Position numbers and translations under genes: made by a program. Under the pieces are notes generated by a model, which did not search any database, was not told the DNA's origin, and saw nothing but the letters and a program-made list of their open reading frames with translations. A DNA stretch of 64,000 bases, taken from Schizochytrium sp. TIO01 (lineage: Eukaryota > Sar > Bigyra > Thraustochytrida > Thraustochytriidae). Shown piece after piece: positions 14,102 through 28,950 of the stretch. Positions within the stretch are counted from its first letter, which is position 1, and each line of letters starts with the position of its first letter. Location: positions 232,247-296,246 of the forward strand of contig SMSO01000037.1 of NCBI GenBank assembly GCA_004764695.1. Reading direction: 5' to 3'.

Positions 14102-17100
14102 GATCGATTGCTGTTATTCAAACTGGCTGGCACTGGGGGTGGATGGTTGGTAGTGGGTATTTCGGAGCCCCCGGCAGCTCAGTGAGAGTGGGCACAGCAG
14201 GAAGCGCCGGCTTTCGCAGGTCGGTGCTGGCTAGCCTCAGAGGTGATGATGCGGCATTCAGTCAGTCAGTTAGCAACGATGCTCATTCAGCTCTGAGGCC
14301 TATTTATCGTGCCACTGCTACCGCGCGATTTGCCTTCTTGCTCATCTATTCTATTCTAAGGTTTAGGATTTTAAGAGTACTTTTTTTAAAATTTTGTTTT
14401 AAAACAATATTATAGGTGATATCGAAATAGTTTACTTCTTCGAAAGAGGAGTGAGTGTGCCCTTCTTGGCTCCGACCTGGCTCAGGCTTGTGAACTTGAA
14501 AGTCTCGAACGAGGTAGCCAAACACGATGTCTTCTTTTACACAGTTTTGTGCACTCTTTGTCTTTTTCTTGTTTTCTTTTAAAAAAAATTTTATAAAAAA
14601 TAATAATAATATATATATATAAGATATCGCTTTCATAGATCTGAGCCTTGATCTGATCAATATTTTTCGCAACAGCAATGGTTTGCCATGCATTTAAGTG
14701 AGTTGAATCAAGATATCAGATTAAATGCGTGGCGCAACATAGTACTACTCCACGAAAGGGATTCATTAAACCCTACTCAAATGACGATCCAAAGAACGCG
14801 AGCCTGGATGTGTTTGGAGGTTTACAGGATCTCACAGCCCTGGACTCGTTCTTATGGTTTTACTTGTGTAATTACTACCTAGCTAGCTAACGATTGCTTG
14901 GTCTGTATATTGAAAACATATTATAGTCATAGCTGTGGATAATTAAACATAGAAAGTAAATTATTGACTGCGATAAATCATGCTATCGATCGATAATATC
15001 CTAAAGAAGAATTTTTTCCTCTTAAATTAGAGTAACTTCGTCGCTCGGGCTTGATTTTATAGGTAGCGAACAAATGAATAGGATGTGGTTTTATGGTTCC
15101 AATATTAGACTTGTTGTGTGTGTTCATTTATTTTCCATGTCAAGCGGATAAAGCGAAAGCGGGAGTTCATCATCTTCAAACGAAAGTTTTCACCTTTTTT
15201 TCACCTTTAGATATAAAAACGTTTTAATATAAAGATGAATAGTATTAAAAAAGTTTAGTACAGGTTCGTTTTTCATGTCTCTCTTTGTTTGTTTCTTTTA
15301 AAATAAAAAGAATGAACTGCTTATGAAAAGTTATTTTATTCATCCCCGTGAGTCATGTTATTTTCAAACTTACGCAGGTTGGGTAATGCAGAGCCGAAAA
15401 AGTAAAAAAGTGGTAAAGTGGAAGAAGAAAAGAAGGACGATTCCATTCACTGTGAGGGTTTCATTTTGCTACCCCGGAACACTACGCACGGCTACCCTTC
15501 GAAGGTAAAAGTTGTCTTCCAATTTTTACTGTTCTTAATATTGGTTGACTGACGAACTCCGATTTTATGTCCAGAATCTCTACGTCTTAAAGTTATATTA
15601 TTTTATATTTAAAAAATGGTAAATTTTTAAAACTATTTTTATTTTTAGAAACTTTCCTTAATTCAATAACAATAAAAGGGGGATGAAAAGATATGAAGTA
15701 TAAAGCAGCTTTGATTTTTTAATCAATGAAAAATCCAAGAAAGTTTTCAGGCGCCTGTCTGCCTGTCTGTCTGTCTTTGTCTGTCGTTGAGTTCTTTTAT
15801 TCTCTTTTTAAACGCGACAGCAATATACTGATGAATCGATCTGTGCTTGAAACATCTTTACTCGAACTTCGGTGTCAATTTCATCATCAATCAGTTGTGG
15901 CGCCCCGCGAACAAGTGCACAAGGGAACAAATAGACAAATAGACAAATAGAAGTAAATTAATCAACCCATGAATAAATCACAGTTAGTTCTGCTGGTCTC
16001 AGCACTTTCTTTTGCTGTCAAAGAGGAAAGCCAACCTTTCTGCCTTCATAGCCCCACTGTGGCAGACAATATTCACTTACTCAAGTCCTCGTAAAGGTTG
16101 ACTACCTGAGAATTTAGGTGCAGCAGGTACCCGATCGTACTAAGAACCTTCGAAGCGAGTCCATGGAATCCTGGAAATCTTCAAGAAAAGAAGCCATTTC
16201 AGAAGATGATAGTGCCTCGCACCCAGTTACAATTTACTAAAAAGAGCTGAAGTGCCTGACTTTTGTGTCCTTCTCCATGTGTAATGCGAGTTGATATGTA
16301 TGTGTATCCGTCGATGTGTGGAAGTTCAATTCATTTCGCTGGCGCCATGCAACTCCTGGAATCATAGGGCAGACAATCGAGTTTCTCGCTTTGAGTTGCT
16401 TGCTCGGGTCTGGTAACTTGAGATTGTCTAAGACTTCATGGCATGCTTCAAGGAACGCGTACAGGTCGTTTGTAGCGCCATCTCGTGTCGAAAGGCCGTC
16501 CGTTTCCTGGGAGCCTTCTTTCGGCAGATAAATCAATCAAGTTTGTCAGTTTTGCTTTGTTTATTTGTTTCTCTCTTTTTTTCTTATTTTGTTTTCAGAA
16601 GAGAAAGGAGAGAGAAGATGATGTTTACTTTTCTCATACCGTATGAAACTATAAAATTAAATTATAAAAATAAAACGTTTTCTGTTCGCTTATTAGTTCT
16701 TGAGCTTGCGACTGTGCTGTTGTTCTCTTTCTCACTCGAAACCTTTGTCCAAATCGATCGAAGCTCTCTGCATGGTTGTAGTTACACTTCCCAGGAATAG
16801 TGCAAAGCCAACCGTTCACGTAACACCTTGGATTGATTGAGCAGCGTGACTCTTGAATCCATGCACCGCTACTACTCTGCTACGCACTGGCATGCACAAA
16901 ACTGACTGAGCGGCGCACTTTGCATCGCTCTGCTTTGCTCTGCTTTGCTCTGCTTTGCTCTGCTTCGAAGCCTCGGGTACTTTTCTTTCAGCACTCTATC
17001 TATGTAGGTAGAGTCAGCTAGTAGTTGTATCACAATCCAAGCTCCTAAAGCTCCTAATGTAAAGTTATACATAGACTAGGTAGTACTTTCATGGAACTTC

Positions 17101-17609
17101 TGTCTGTTGAAGAGTTTCCCCTTTCAATCAATCAACAAAATCAAGCAAATGTGTTTATTTGTGTCTCTCGTGTATTTGTAAAATGTACTGCACGCACCGA
17201 GGATGTCAACTCTCGAGCTCCTTAGCAACGCAACGCATTCGCATTCAATTCATCCGCGCGTTTTCATTCTTGGCTCAAGTTCCAGTCAACTCAACTCTAC
17301 TGCAACCCTCGTTTTTTTTGGTTTTTTGTTTTTCCAAGTCTGCACTTCATCACACGACATTGAATGAGATAAACAACCAAATGACTTCCTCTTCTCTACA
17401 AACAAATTAATTGCTTCTTATTACGCTTTCCTTCTCACTCTACCTACCGACAGAACAGCAAAAACGGAATAAAAATGCACAGCACGAGCCAAACCGGCAC
17501 GGCACGCGGCAGGACACCCCTGTCCAGAAGTAAGTAACACGTCCATCCCTGCCTCGACCAAAGGCATTCCCTGTAGCTTGCACCAGCCAGCCAGCCTCAG
17601 CTGGCAGCA

Positions 17610-17669
17610 AAAACAGCAGCAAGAGCAGCAGCAAGAGCAGCAGCAAGAGCAGCAGCAAGAGCAGCAAAG
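17610..17669. repeat. Dodecamer repeat AGCAGCAGCAAG, about 4-5 copies
   Basis: A 12-bp unit repeats about four times and decays at both ends. On the minus strand it reads as poly-leucine, which produces a 75-codon frame that I do not accept as a gene. It lies in a somewhat more GC-rich segment (17.4-17.9 kb) rich in CAGC, AGCT and GCTAG words. Confidence 0.9.
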
Positions 17670-18879
17670 GCTCGCTTCCTAGCGATCGCCTTCAACCCTC
17701 GGATCCAAGTGTTCCCGACCTCGACGCCAGCTAGCTAGGAGCCAGGTAGTACTGGCTAGCTACCCAGCTAGCTCTCCGTGAGCGCCAGCAGCGACCACAG
17801 ACTCGCCAGCCAGACCCAACAGTTGCTGCTTAGTGCCAGTCAGCCCAGTGCGGGTGCCCCGTCATCCCCACAGCTTGAGACCCAGTGCATGATGCTGGGA
17901 GAGATACCTTAATATAAGGGAGGTGAAGGTGGAGGATAGCCGGGAAAGACGACAGGGTTAAGGTGGCCTGAAGAAGACCTTCTTCGCAATCTGACGCATC
18001 AATCAGTGAGAAGGAAGACTCAGTTTTGTCTTGGTGGTAGCTGGTGGTATAGATAGCTAGCGGACACTTCGACAGGTAGTGGATGAGCGTGTTATTGAAA
18101 TGTCGTGATGACAATGATACGCACTTCGAGTTGGAGGGCTTACCACACGTAGAGAAGGTAGTAGGACGGGACCTATGGTGTTTCTTATGTGTTTGTTGTA
18201 ATTGTAGTACAAATGGCGCAGGATTGAAGAATAAAAGCTTCGGTCTGTTTGCACAGTTTTGTTTAGAAATTAAATGCACTTTATATATGCTTCATAACTC
18301 TTGAATGCTGTAATTTTGCGTGGGGAATAATCAATTGTTCAAAGGAAAATTACGCTGGTTCTATAATGCACGAGGCTTTTCAAGTTGAAATCGAAGTTTG
18401 TGTGGTTACCTTTTAACCGAACCCATGTTATAAACCAGGTCTATGAACCCAAATTGAAATCTTTAAATTTATTACTTGACTGTTGATCGCTCAACACGCA
18501 TACTAAACAATTAGCTGGCTGTCCATCTTGTCGCTCCCCTTCACTTGCCCAAGATTCTTTTTCTTCCACTGTGTTACTCTCTTGATTCTTGATTGAAATG
18601 ATCGAAAACTGAAGTCAAACGTCGCCTGGCCTCAGTAGGTAGTAGGTATCATATCAGACTCCTCCTTAGGCAGAAGATAGGTACCTAACCTACCTACCCA
18701 CCTAGTCACACATCCATTCACTCGTCTATCTATTCATTCATCACTCCATTTCAATGCCGTTCCTTTCTATCCACCCTGGAACACCTGCGCATCATCGCAT
18801 AGCTATAACTCCAAGAAAGTAAGAGACTAACTTCACGTTTCCTCAGTACGTTCCTGTTTTTGTTCTCTTTCAAGATCGT

Positions 18880-18911
<32 letters not shown>

Positions 18912-21900
18912 TCATTCTTTCTTTCTTTTTGAAGGCCTTCTTTCCTGCTTTGCTCCAATCACCAGAGCGGCGAGATGGCCAGCCGCCTCTTCGCTGGTGC
19001 GAAAGAAAGCGTGGAGTCCGTGACATAGATAGGTCGGGCGGACCACGAGCAGCCGTACTGATCTCGCTGCCCGGAGCGCACGCGGCGGCCTCGAACCGCC
19101 CAAGCAAGTAAAACCTAAAAGTTTGGAAAGAACACCTACATACTAGCTAGAAGAAGCATAGCAGATGTAATAGAGAGTAAGCTAAACTAAACGAAACTAA
19201 CTCTCGGTTTGATGGATTACTTTATACAATAAACCTTTTTTTTTTAATAATATATTTTTAATTCTGTTTTATTTTTTATTAAAGATTATGTTGAGTATTA
19301 GGTTTAAAGGATTCTATAGGTTTTAGAAAATGTTTTGATTAGAAACAATATTATTTATTTAAATAAACAAACAAATAAACAAAAGTGTAAGTGTTACTTG
19401 TGATTTTATTGAATAAACGTTTGCGAGGTGAATAAAGCAAAAGAAGAATAAAAAAGGAGATATTAAAATTAAAAATTAAAACAAATGCTATAAATTAAGG
19501 CGATCATCGATCGTTTAAGTAAAACAAATGTGATGTGCTCTGACAACAGTTAATGCTTGCAAAATATCCCTCACCGGTAATCAGATACTCACGAGTGCGG
19601 ACAATCTGGTAGCGAAGCTTCGGACAAAACCCGCTGCTTGGAAAACTTACTGGCACTATAGGTGTCCTTTTCAAATACGATGGTTTTGAGCAGCTGGGAG
19701 GAGAAGCATCATTCATCCGTCACAGCTGCTTCTTCCGCGCGCCACAAATGCGGAGGACAAGAACAACATAGGACTAGCTACCACTTCTGGTGTATACAGA
19801 TTTACACACCAACTGTTTGTCGAAGAGCTCTACTGCTTTCAGCTTTTTGTGAGTCAAGTTCCGAATACTCGTCCTCCTCCTACTGCGACTGCGTCACTCA
19901 CCTTTTGCAGCTGCTACTACAGCTCGTCCTCCTCCTTTTGAAGTGCATTCGAAGCCAACTCAGAAGGTGGAAGGGAAGCGCAGATGTGAGGGAGCACAAG
20001 GAAGAAGATCAGTACAAGAAAGATAAGCCGCTATCTTTGTGTATATAACCTGTAGGTGATCTTGTTTTCTGTACCTTGATCAGAATACAAAAATAGTCAA
20101 CGAGTTCAGACTTATTTAGATAAACGCCACCACTCCGTGGGGCCGAGAAAGGGTGTCTGTTGCGAGTACCGCAAACAGATAATAAATAAGTAGCTTCAAC
20201 TCATTCTTTCACTCAGAACGAGTGACAGGATGTTGTTATCTCAGGGCAACAGCCTTGTTGCAAGGTACCATTATAATATAGCGGGAAAGGTCCTTGCTTT
20301 TATCCCGCTCATCAGATCTTTCTTTGTCTCCGTGTCGGCCGTCCCAACGCTAATTAGAAAACAAATGCCTACGCGAAGAAACGATTCCGAATTGACGATA
20401 TCATTCAAATGAGGAGACCTCCAGCAGATTTCAACAACCCTCTCTTCCGACGTGTGAGCTTTTTATCAAGTTTGTTTTGTTGTAGTAATCTCCTTCAGCC
20501 AAGTGACTTAAAATCTGATCTTCGTAGTTTCGCTCAGCGGATGTTTCTCAGGAAGTCAGAGGAAAAGCCTTGAAGATCTCTGATCTGGTTGAATTCTAAT
20601 CCTCCTAGAAGTATACTACACCTATGAAGGCAGGAGAAAACAATGAAATGCTACAGAGAAAATCGTAATCCCATAAAAAAGCGGTTCTCGCCGCTCAACC
20701 CGAGCGCAAGATTGCGCACTTGCAATTTGTTCTAAAAGGCTTCGCTTCATTGCGACCGTCGTCGACACTGTTCATGGGCCTTCGCCTGGCATTCCTCACG
20801 AATGCTTCGTGATTTACGAGCCAGCACTGGGGCGGAGAAGCGGCCGCGGCATCCTCTCGTGAGCTACAGCCATGTCCCGCTGCAAATCGGACCTTCACGT
20901 GCGAACGTGAAATGGCGATGAAAAGCAAGAAAACAAGAGCGCCTGTCTCAAATACATACACGCATACATATATACATACTTACATACATACATACATCCA
21001 TGCATCCATGCAGAACATTATGCAATCTTAAAGCTCAAAGGTATTTCAAGGAACGATCTGCGAGTCACCGTGCTGGGAGCGGAGAATCATCTCTTGGAGC
21101 TTTGCTTTGACAGCCGCGGCCGTGTCTTTAGATTTTTGTATTTATGGTATACTCTTAGGAACATCGCCATTGCTCGATTCCTGAGACGCCTATCCATTCT
21201 GTTATTCTGCTTCCTTGAAGATTCATCTGCTGTGAATCCTGAGCATAGAGTCGGGGCGGCCAAGAGAAAGCAGCGATTGATTATTTCTTCGCTTTGAAGC
21301 TCTCTAGAACGCAAATCCTTCACGAAAGCCCTTCCAAAACAAAGCAATATTCATTCCCCTGCACAGGGTTGGCCAGTAAGTAGGTCGTTGAGAACCCTTT
21401 GGAGTGAGTGAGTGGCACACACTTCAGAGCGATAACGCAAGTGACTTGAAACGAGCCAACTGGCGCCAGAAAAGTCAAGCGAGCAATCATCCATTCGCAC
21501 GCTTGGTCGCAAATGCAGGCCCTCGCTCGTCTACCCTGCCGTATATCCATCCATCCGATTCCATCAGCACTGAGCAACTGTATTCACCTTCTTGAAGATG
21601 GTATTTAGGCAGCAGATAGACCTACCATCGCTTGGTCACGACTACACAAGTCGACCCTCTGGCCACCTACTACGAACTTGAAGAACGAAAAGAACGCCTT
21701 TTGTGAGGCTGAGGGATGACTAACTGATTTCGAAGTTCGCAAGCATAGGAGAGAATAATCAACAAAGAGAAACAATCAAGCAAACGAAACAAAGTCTCAC
21801 GCGAAGGAAAGAAGGGACAAACAACATTTACAGGAAGAAGACCGGTAGAGGTAGCAGGTACTTTCCGGAGGCAAGCCTGTGCAAAGTTTTGCAATTCTAT

Positions 21901-24900
21901 TTTCTGTTTTACTTCTCTAATCTTTTAAAATAAAGAAGCATTCTAAAGAGCATGGACTAATCAAAACGCGCCTGCAATCACTCACCAAGGGTCGACCGAT
22001 GTGTAGTGTTTGCTGTAAGCTCAATGGTTAAACTTCGAAGTTTCTTTCCGAAAGGTGTAACGGGTCGTTAGTGAGGGGACAAAAATCGTTTCGTTTGTTC
22101 GTTTATGAGCTCCTTTTTCAAATGTTGCATTTACATATATATATCATATTGAATTTTTTATTTTATTTTTTTTTACCTTCTTCTGCAAAACTTTTTATTT
22201 GGAGTCTTCAAACAAATAAAAGAAAGTTTTATCTTAGTTTCTATGGAAACAGAGGATCACGGAGCTTTCAAGAGCCCCCTTGAAGAAGGCACTTGACAAA
22301 AGAAACTCAAAGATGCCGTTCGTTAGACCATCTGAAAACTGCGAGTTCACGCACGATCGATGCTTTCATCCCTCTTTCCTCCACGAGCGCCGAAGATCAA
22401 AGTCAAAGAGTGCAAAGAAGCAGGGGCAGGAAGGCAGGAAGACAGGCAAACAGACAGGAGCAGGGAGAAAGTCTTCCTTCGTGCTTCCTTCCCTGCAAAC
22501 CTTGTTAATATTTCTTGTTTCGCCGTCGGCATTCCTTCTACTACCTACTGGAAACCGAGGGAGGTCTCGAAATCGAACGAATGGAGGTTCGCGCGGTGAA
22601 AAATAACGCTCATTCCTTCTTTCGCGATCGATTTCGTTCGTTTGCATTTGACTCACCCTCAGGAAGGTAAGTCACAACGAAACGAAAGAAAGAAGTCAAT
22701 GAATGAATGAATGAATGAAAGGGGTTTCAAAGCGCGCGATCTGTCGCTGATTGTCCCTATAGCTATTGCTACATAGCTACCTCCACAACTTTTTGTTGTA
22801 ATTCTAAAGCGCTTGAAAGCAAAATCCTCTTCTCAGGGATGAAGTGAAAGGAACCAGCGCGAACAAGCTCAAGCAGCAGGAACAAGAGATCTGATTCCAT
22901 GGCGAATTCATAGGCCAGGGACGGGGCGACTTGTTCCGAAGCGCAGTTGCTCTTCTCGTCGTCAGGCAGGAGTCTTTATCGCAGTCTGTTGCCAATAGGC
23001 AGTGGGCACCTGCATAGATTGAATGTTATTCTTGGCTGTATCTTTATCAAACGATCGATTGAAGTCTTAAGCAATCCAAAGTCACAGCGTTTTAATACAC
23101 GTTGTGGTCGGACTTTTAAAAGCATCTTTCCTCCTGCATAGCGTAATAATCAGTTCTGATGTGTGGTGGTGAGAGTGGAGGTAATCAAAACCTTCTTCAA
23201 CTGCGCTTCTCTTTTCCGAGTTTCAACAAGTACAGATGGATGAGAACTTACAAAATGACTTCACTACCTACCTAGTTGACTTGTGGGGACCTTATACGGA
23301 TCCTGCAACTTTAGTTTGCTCTCTTCAAGAGAGAGCAGTGAGAGAGTGAGTGAGTGAGTCAAGAAAGTCAAGTTTTTCGTTGTCATATTTGCAAAGTTAT
23401 TTCCATTTCGAGTTGTACATAGATTTAGGTATTTATAAGCGTTTTAAAAAAATAGAAATAACAAAAAGCAGAGAAAGAGTTTTCGTTTGTCGAGTTGATG
23501 TTGTTGCCGCTTCGGATAATTAAATATTTGTAACACTATTATTACTTACTTTAAAGAATAATTAAAGTCTTTATCAGGTTGCCTACACACCAGCCAGTCA
23601 GACTTTTGTCCCTGCAGCGCTCGAGGAAGCCCGCAGTTACCAGCCGCAGTTACTGCCCACAGTAAGTATCTCGTGTTCCCGATCCTCCCGACTCTCTCCG
23701 CATGCTTGGCACGAGATCAGCAAATGGCGAGATTCAAGTAAGTTACTCCTCTTTCATTGCCACCAACCTGCTTGAGCTTGGTCTAGTTTGGTCCATCATC
23801 CTCTGCAGAATCCTCGAACTATGTAGCCTCCCCCCTACAAAATCAGACCTCGACTCGACTCATGACAAAGTAGTGGCTAGTCCCTCCGAAGTTTGCAGTC
23901 TGCTCAAGTTTGAGTAAACGGGACCCTACTGGCACGTCGTTGCTTGCTCGTTTCTTACCTCCTCTACCTCCTCCTCATGCTTCTTAATAGCTGCTCTGAA
24001 CCTTGGACTTTCAGATCTCTCGCCCAACTTGAAGCGTTACGAGCTCCGTCAATTATTAGTCTCGATAAGATTTCTCTGCTCGAGTCGTGCAATTTTATTT
24101 ATCCTCCTCCTCCTCCTCCTCGTCGTGGGTCTCGTCATACTCATTTCTTCGCGACCTTGTTCGTTCGATGGTTTCTTCGAAGGATTGATCGATTCCTGCC
24201 AAACTTCTTCTTCTTGTGCCTTCTTCTCTCCCTGCACTGCGTCGACCTGACCTGACTTGGCCACGCGGGCCTTTCGCCGACAGCGTTCGATTGACTGCCA
24301 GACACCGATTTGCCGAGTGACGACTGAATGAATGAATCAGTTGATCAGCCCATCACTTGAAGATCGCACTGCACTGCACGTCCAATAAGCCTTCTTCTCC
24401 TGTTCCGCCCGGAATCCTTCCTGGCGTCGATCTCGCTTTTAATCTCGACGCAGGCATCTATTCGCCTGTACCACCGTAGGTTCAACTTCGCTTATAGCCG
24501 CCGAGTTCGACGCTCTGCAAAAGCTCCATAAAAGAAACCCGCTCCGCCTAAATCATCGTCGTCGTCTTTCGCGAGAGAGCCTTCGGACAACCAATTTAAT
24601 GCGGCGGCTTCGCTGATCGATTGATAGTCAGTCAATCAGTCCATGTGATCGATCGAGCTATTGATTTCGCTGGAAACCTCTTCTTCGCCTCCTTCTTGTA
24701 GCCATAGTAGTTCTTCTTCTTCTTTTATTTTTCTTCTTTTAGTTAAAAACCGGCAATATAAATATTATGTTAGACACTGCCCTTCTTTTTTGGAGTTAGA
24801 AGTTTTGTGTGTAATATTAAAAAAATAATAACAGTAATAATAAAGGTAAGTAAAGTAGAGGAACATATGCTGCTGATTCCTGGCGACGAGTAGATAGTAA

Positions 24901-27900
24901 TGAAGTTTGTACACGTTGGATTAATCGAATCGAAATGACAAGTGGCAGCTCCACTTAGTGTGCGAGCGAGGGAACAGCCGAGTAAAACGTCTCACTCGAG
25001 CTGGCCTACCTTGATCGCTTGGCTTTGACGATTTCACCAACTGATTGGTTGGTTGAATCGGGATCTCCAACATCTGCGTTCAAAATGATTGCGGCGGCCG
25101 CTCCAATCTGTTCTTGGAGGCAACGACGCCACCGATAGGTAAATGGATATTTACAGAAAGAGGAAGACGCCGCCAGCCGAGCACCACTTGCGAGTTTGCC
25201 CATAATTGCGAGCGATGGGCAAAAGAAGTAGAAACCCACGGTCCGGCGTTGCAAAATCTCGAGTTCGCACTCGAGGGCCTTCGTGAACGAGTGCCCTTCC
25301 TGCATAGATTAGAGCAGCTTGAACTTATGTATGATGTATGTATGTACCGCCAGTCAGTACAGTATGGCGCCCCATTTCCAGGCATGTGAAGAAAGCGTGT
25401 GAACTCAATCTCGGGACATTCTCGCGAAAACGAGGGAGCCTCAGATCACCCAAGCGCTGCAATACCTTGGTGGTCCAATCTGCTTCGCGAGCTTTGCGAG
25501 CTTCGCGAGACCATGAACTTCGTGGAAAGGAAGCCCGCCAGGCTGGCCATTCTTCGCTAGATTGGTTGAACATCCATTCATTCATCCATTCATTTATCCA
25601 AAGACTAAATCCCTTCAATTAATTCTAAAACTTCGGCGTCTCACCTCTTTGCATTAAACCCCTCCTGCGACAATAATGGTTCCCTCGCGCTGTGCGGAAG
25701 AGTCAATCCAGAGCAGACTCAGTGGTCGGTTGGCCGGTCTTGGAGTTGTGTCTTTGAGAAAAAGTTGCCGAGATCGAGGAAAGGAGCACACGACGGACGC
25801 ACTCACACACTCATTCACTTCACTCACTCACTCATTCACTAACTCACTCATTCACTCATTCACTCACTCAATCCATTCGGAGGAAGGCTTAAAAATCTCG
25901 CTCCGAGCGTCACGATCGTTCTGAAAGGACAGGAAGAAGACGGATCGCTGAGCTGTGATTCGCTCTTCTTCTTCTTCCCGTCTTCTTTCTCCTCTTCAGC
26001 GCAATACAGAAAGACGGGGCTTTCTCTTTCTTTATTTATTTCTCAGACTCTTTGTTTATTTCTTTATTGGGGTAAATGAAACCGGAGACGAACACAAACG
26101 TCTGTAATTTATTTTTAAAAAAAAAAATTATAATTAATAAAATTTAAAAAGAATACGAGGCTGCAACTAAAGCCCTGAAGCCCCTTTCGTTAGAATAAGC
26201 TTCCTCGCTTTCATGAACATTGAAAACACCATTCGAGTTTACTTTATCTCATATCAAAGGGAACTCTACTCCCGAGGAAGATTGCTTTGTTTTTTTCTTT
26301 TTACATGGGAAGCCACAGACAGACCACTTACTAAGTAGGTCCTACATAAGAGGCTTGTCTGAGCGAGGCGCCCTTTGAAAGGTGAAAGTTTCCAAATGTA
26401 TTATCTTGAATACATAGCCGCTGAGAGAGAGAGACGCAGAAGAACAGTCAGTCAGTCAGTCTGCAATTACCCCAGCAGTGCCGTCCAGGCACAAGCTGGA
26501 GAAGAGGGCGCTCTCCCTCAGCTGGCGCTACTCAGGGCCCCCCACTACTCACTTGCCGGGGCCGCAGGGAAGGCACGCAGCAGCAGAGGAAGAACTTGAG
26601 CGAATGAATGAATGAATGAATGAATGTGGGAGAACAGCCTTGGAGAACAGCTTGGAAAGAGAACGTCCACACCGGCCTAAAGCTACTGCCCATGTTGGAC
26701 AAACAATTCATTGGTTGGCTTTCAATCCACCGTCTTCCTTGTTTGCCTTCCTGTGAAAGTAGGCTTGCTTTACAGGAACACCTAGGGGTACAGGATATAT
26801 CCTATAGCTAGACTATTTATCTATTTAGCCCACTACTCGGGGTTCTCTCTATATGCATGCTGGCTGCCAAGAAGAAAGGTCTTCATGTAGAAAGTATTAT
26901 CATGGCAGTGGTACTCTCTGTTGTAATCTTTCGATCGTTGCTCAAATAAGAAAGTCAAGAGTCGCGGAAAGGTGAAAGAATAAAATCCACGTGTCGAATT
27001 TCGTATCCTCTTTTGGAGTTTCGTTTAGATGCTAGATCACTCGAGGAAAGCCTGCTACAGAAGAAATCGTTGATTTTCCTATTTGCTAGCTCTCTTCAAA
27101 TTAAACGAACTGTTCTGGTATACACCAAATGATAAGATGTCCTTTATTGCAAGTTATTACAGCAGTTTACTTGTTTACTGGGACGGGTGCGTATGGATCT
27201 CGATCAGTAATTAAAAATACTAAAATTTCTCTTTCATTTAAATCAGTAGGTGCTACCCAGCGAGTGACACGAAATACTTTTTTTATAAATGCTGATATTT
27301 ATTGTTTGTATACGTGGGAAGTCTGAAAAAAGACACGTCAGCTGTTATCAGCCCCAGCTTGTATTTACATTTTACTACAACTCTCAAGCTGCACTTGTCC
27401 CTCCCCAGGCTTTTCATGATTGTAGAGTAAGCACTCGAGACCCCGCCAGCACATCTCCCGGAAATACCAGTAAGTTTAAAGCTGAAGGGCACGAGGCATT
27501 TGGCTCAAGATCCTTTGCCTACATCAGTAGAAATATTCGTCCCAATGACATGGAAATTGCCAAAAGAATAACTTTGAAAAACATTTTCGCTTGTCCCTTC
27601 TTAAGATAACTTATGGGAAACACTAGGTAGCGTATGAGATGCAGGAGGCAGTATAACAATATTTTCAGAATACTTACAAATGGCTGCAGCGGCATCCATT
27701 CTATGTATGCTCAAAGGAAGAATTGAAATGATGTACTTTTTTCATCGGAATCATCTCAAACTCAATTAATTCATTCATTCATTCATTCATTCATTCATTC
27801 CTGGAAATCATGTGTGTCTTTGATTCGTTGCCACCATAGCAGACCTGGCCGCCACTTCAAAGTTCAATCTACTTGGCTGTGTGCTTCTCCCTCCCTCCAA

Positions 27901-28930
27901 TTGTGGATTCCAATGACAGGGATCTTCTCCAGTTCTTTCCTCTTCTTGCGCTTTTCATGAGAGCCATTTGTGATTTGTTGACAACATCGAACTAAGGACA
28001 AAAGCAAATATGTAGGTAGCAGGTGCCCAGCACCAAGTAATCAAAATGCTCGCAAGTTGAAAATTTCGCTGGGCATGTAAAGTAGACGGACGGGGAGAAA
28101 GCGGAAACCAATTCCTAAAAGCAATTTCAGTTTCTTATTTCTATGGCCCAAGTGAAAAGCGTACCTGTGTTACAGATCGATGCCATGAGGCAAACCAAGC
28201 TTATCGAACATTTTTGATCAGTCCGAGCACCAAAGAATCCGAAAATTCTCGATCAACGAGCTCTTATTATTCTTCACAGAGTTACCTTCGCTCTCTCTTA
28301 CCCATCGACGATGTGAACGAAGCTACACTGTTTCAAGTTGAGCGACACACAGACCGGCGACGCAGCAGACTTTGAGACTGTATGGTCTTATCATATAGTC
28401 TAACACCACTCCTAGCCTTTCATCTTCTCTAAACTCAAAATGTTCTACATTTCACTACTATAGCCTACTCACTAATTTTTTTAATTAAATAAATATAACA
28501 AATGTTGTTTTGCATTAAAATTTCATCTCTTTTTTATTAAGTATTTATCATGATTCTTCTACTCCCCCCCCCAAAAAAAAATTAAAAATAATAAAAATAA
28601 TAATAAAATTATGTAATACATATATCCATCTTTTATTTAATTAATTGTTTCTATGTTTTTAACAGTAGCTAGCACTACTTAGGCATCGGTTGGAGTCCCC
28701 AAAGTGATGCATGGTATTACTTTTTCTTTTACTTCAATCATACAAGATGACCGAAAAGCTCGAGTCTCACTCCTCCTTGTCAACAAACAAACAAACATAA
28801 CAAACCTATCTCCTCAGAGTGAAATTTGAGCTCGCTCCCTCTCCAGCCTTCTCCGGCCCTCTTCATAAAATAGCGCTCTGAGGCTGACCATTGAACTATA
28901 AGCCATTGCGGGGTCTATTATTTTAGTATA

Positions 28931-28950
28931 GTTTAGTTTAGTTTAGTTTA
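28931..28950. repeat. Short (GTTTA)4 array
   Basis: Four GTTTA copies. The same unit forms the 16-copy array about 0.84 kb downstream, so the two may be related by duplication or by a shared founder word. Confidence 0.9.

Larger units (their letters stand above)
8900..18870. other. Gene-poor, repeat-rich DNA (part 2)
   Basis: No supportable gene. The longest open frame is 167 codons (11318-11821, minus). It has no recognisable domain and no conserved-looking composition, and a frame of that length is expected by chance in a window this size. The stretch includes a CTTT run and a TTTG-based minisatellite (8.9-9.4 kb), a low-repeat segment of mixed composition at 9.9-10.4 kb with several short inverted repeats, AT-rich unique DNA at 11.2-12.8 kb and 14.9-15.7 kb, the GAATT array at 14 kb, and CAG/AAG-type repeats near 17.6 kb. 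Confidence 0.7.

Noticed and set aside
17830-18279. 149-codon minus-strand frame
   Set aside because: No domain, no codon bias, and a second frame overlaps it on the same strand.
19040-19110. T-arm-like hairpin on the minus strand (GGCGG loop CCGCC)
   Set aside because: The stem is perfect but the loop ends in G, and there is no matching acceptor, D or anticodon arm, so it is not a tRNA.
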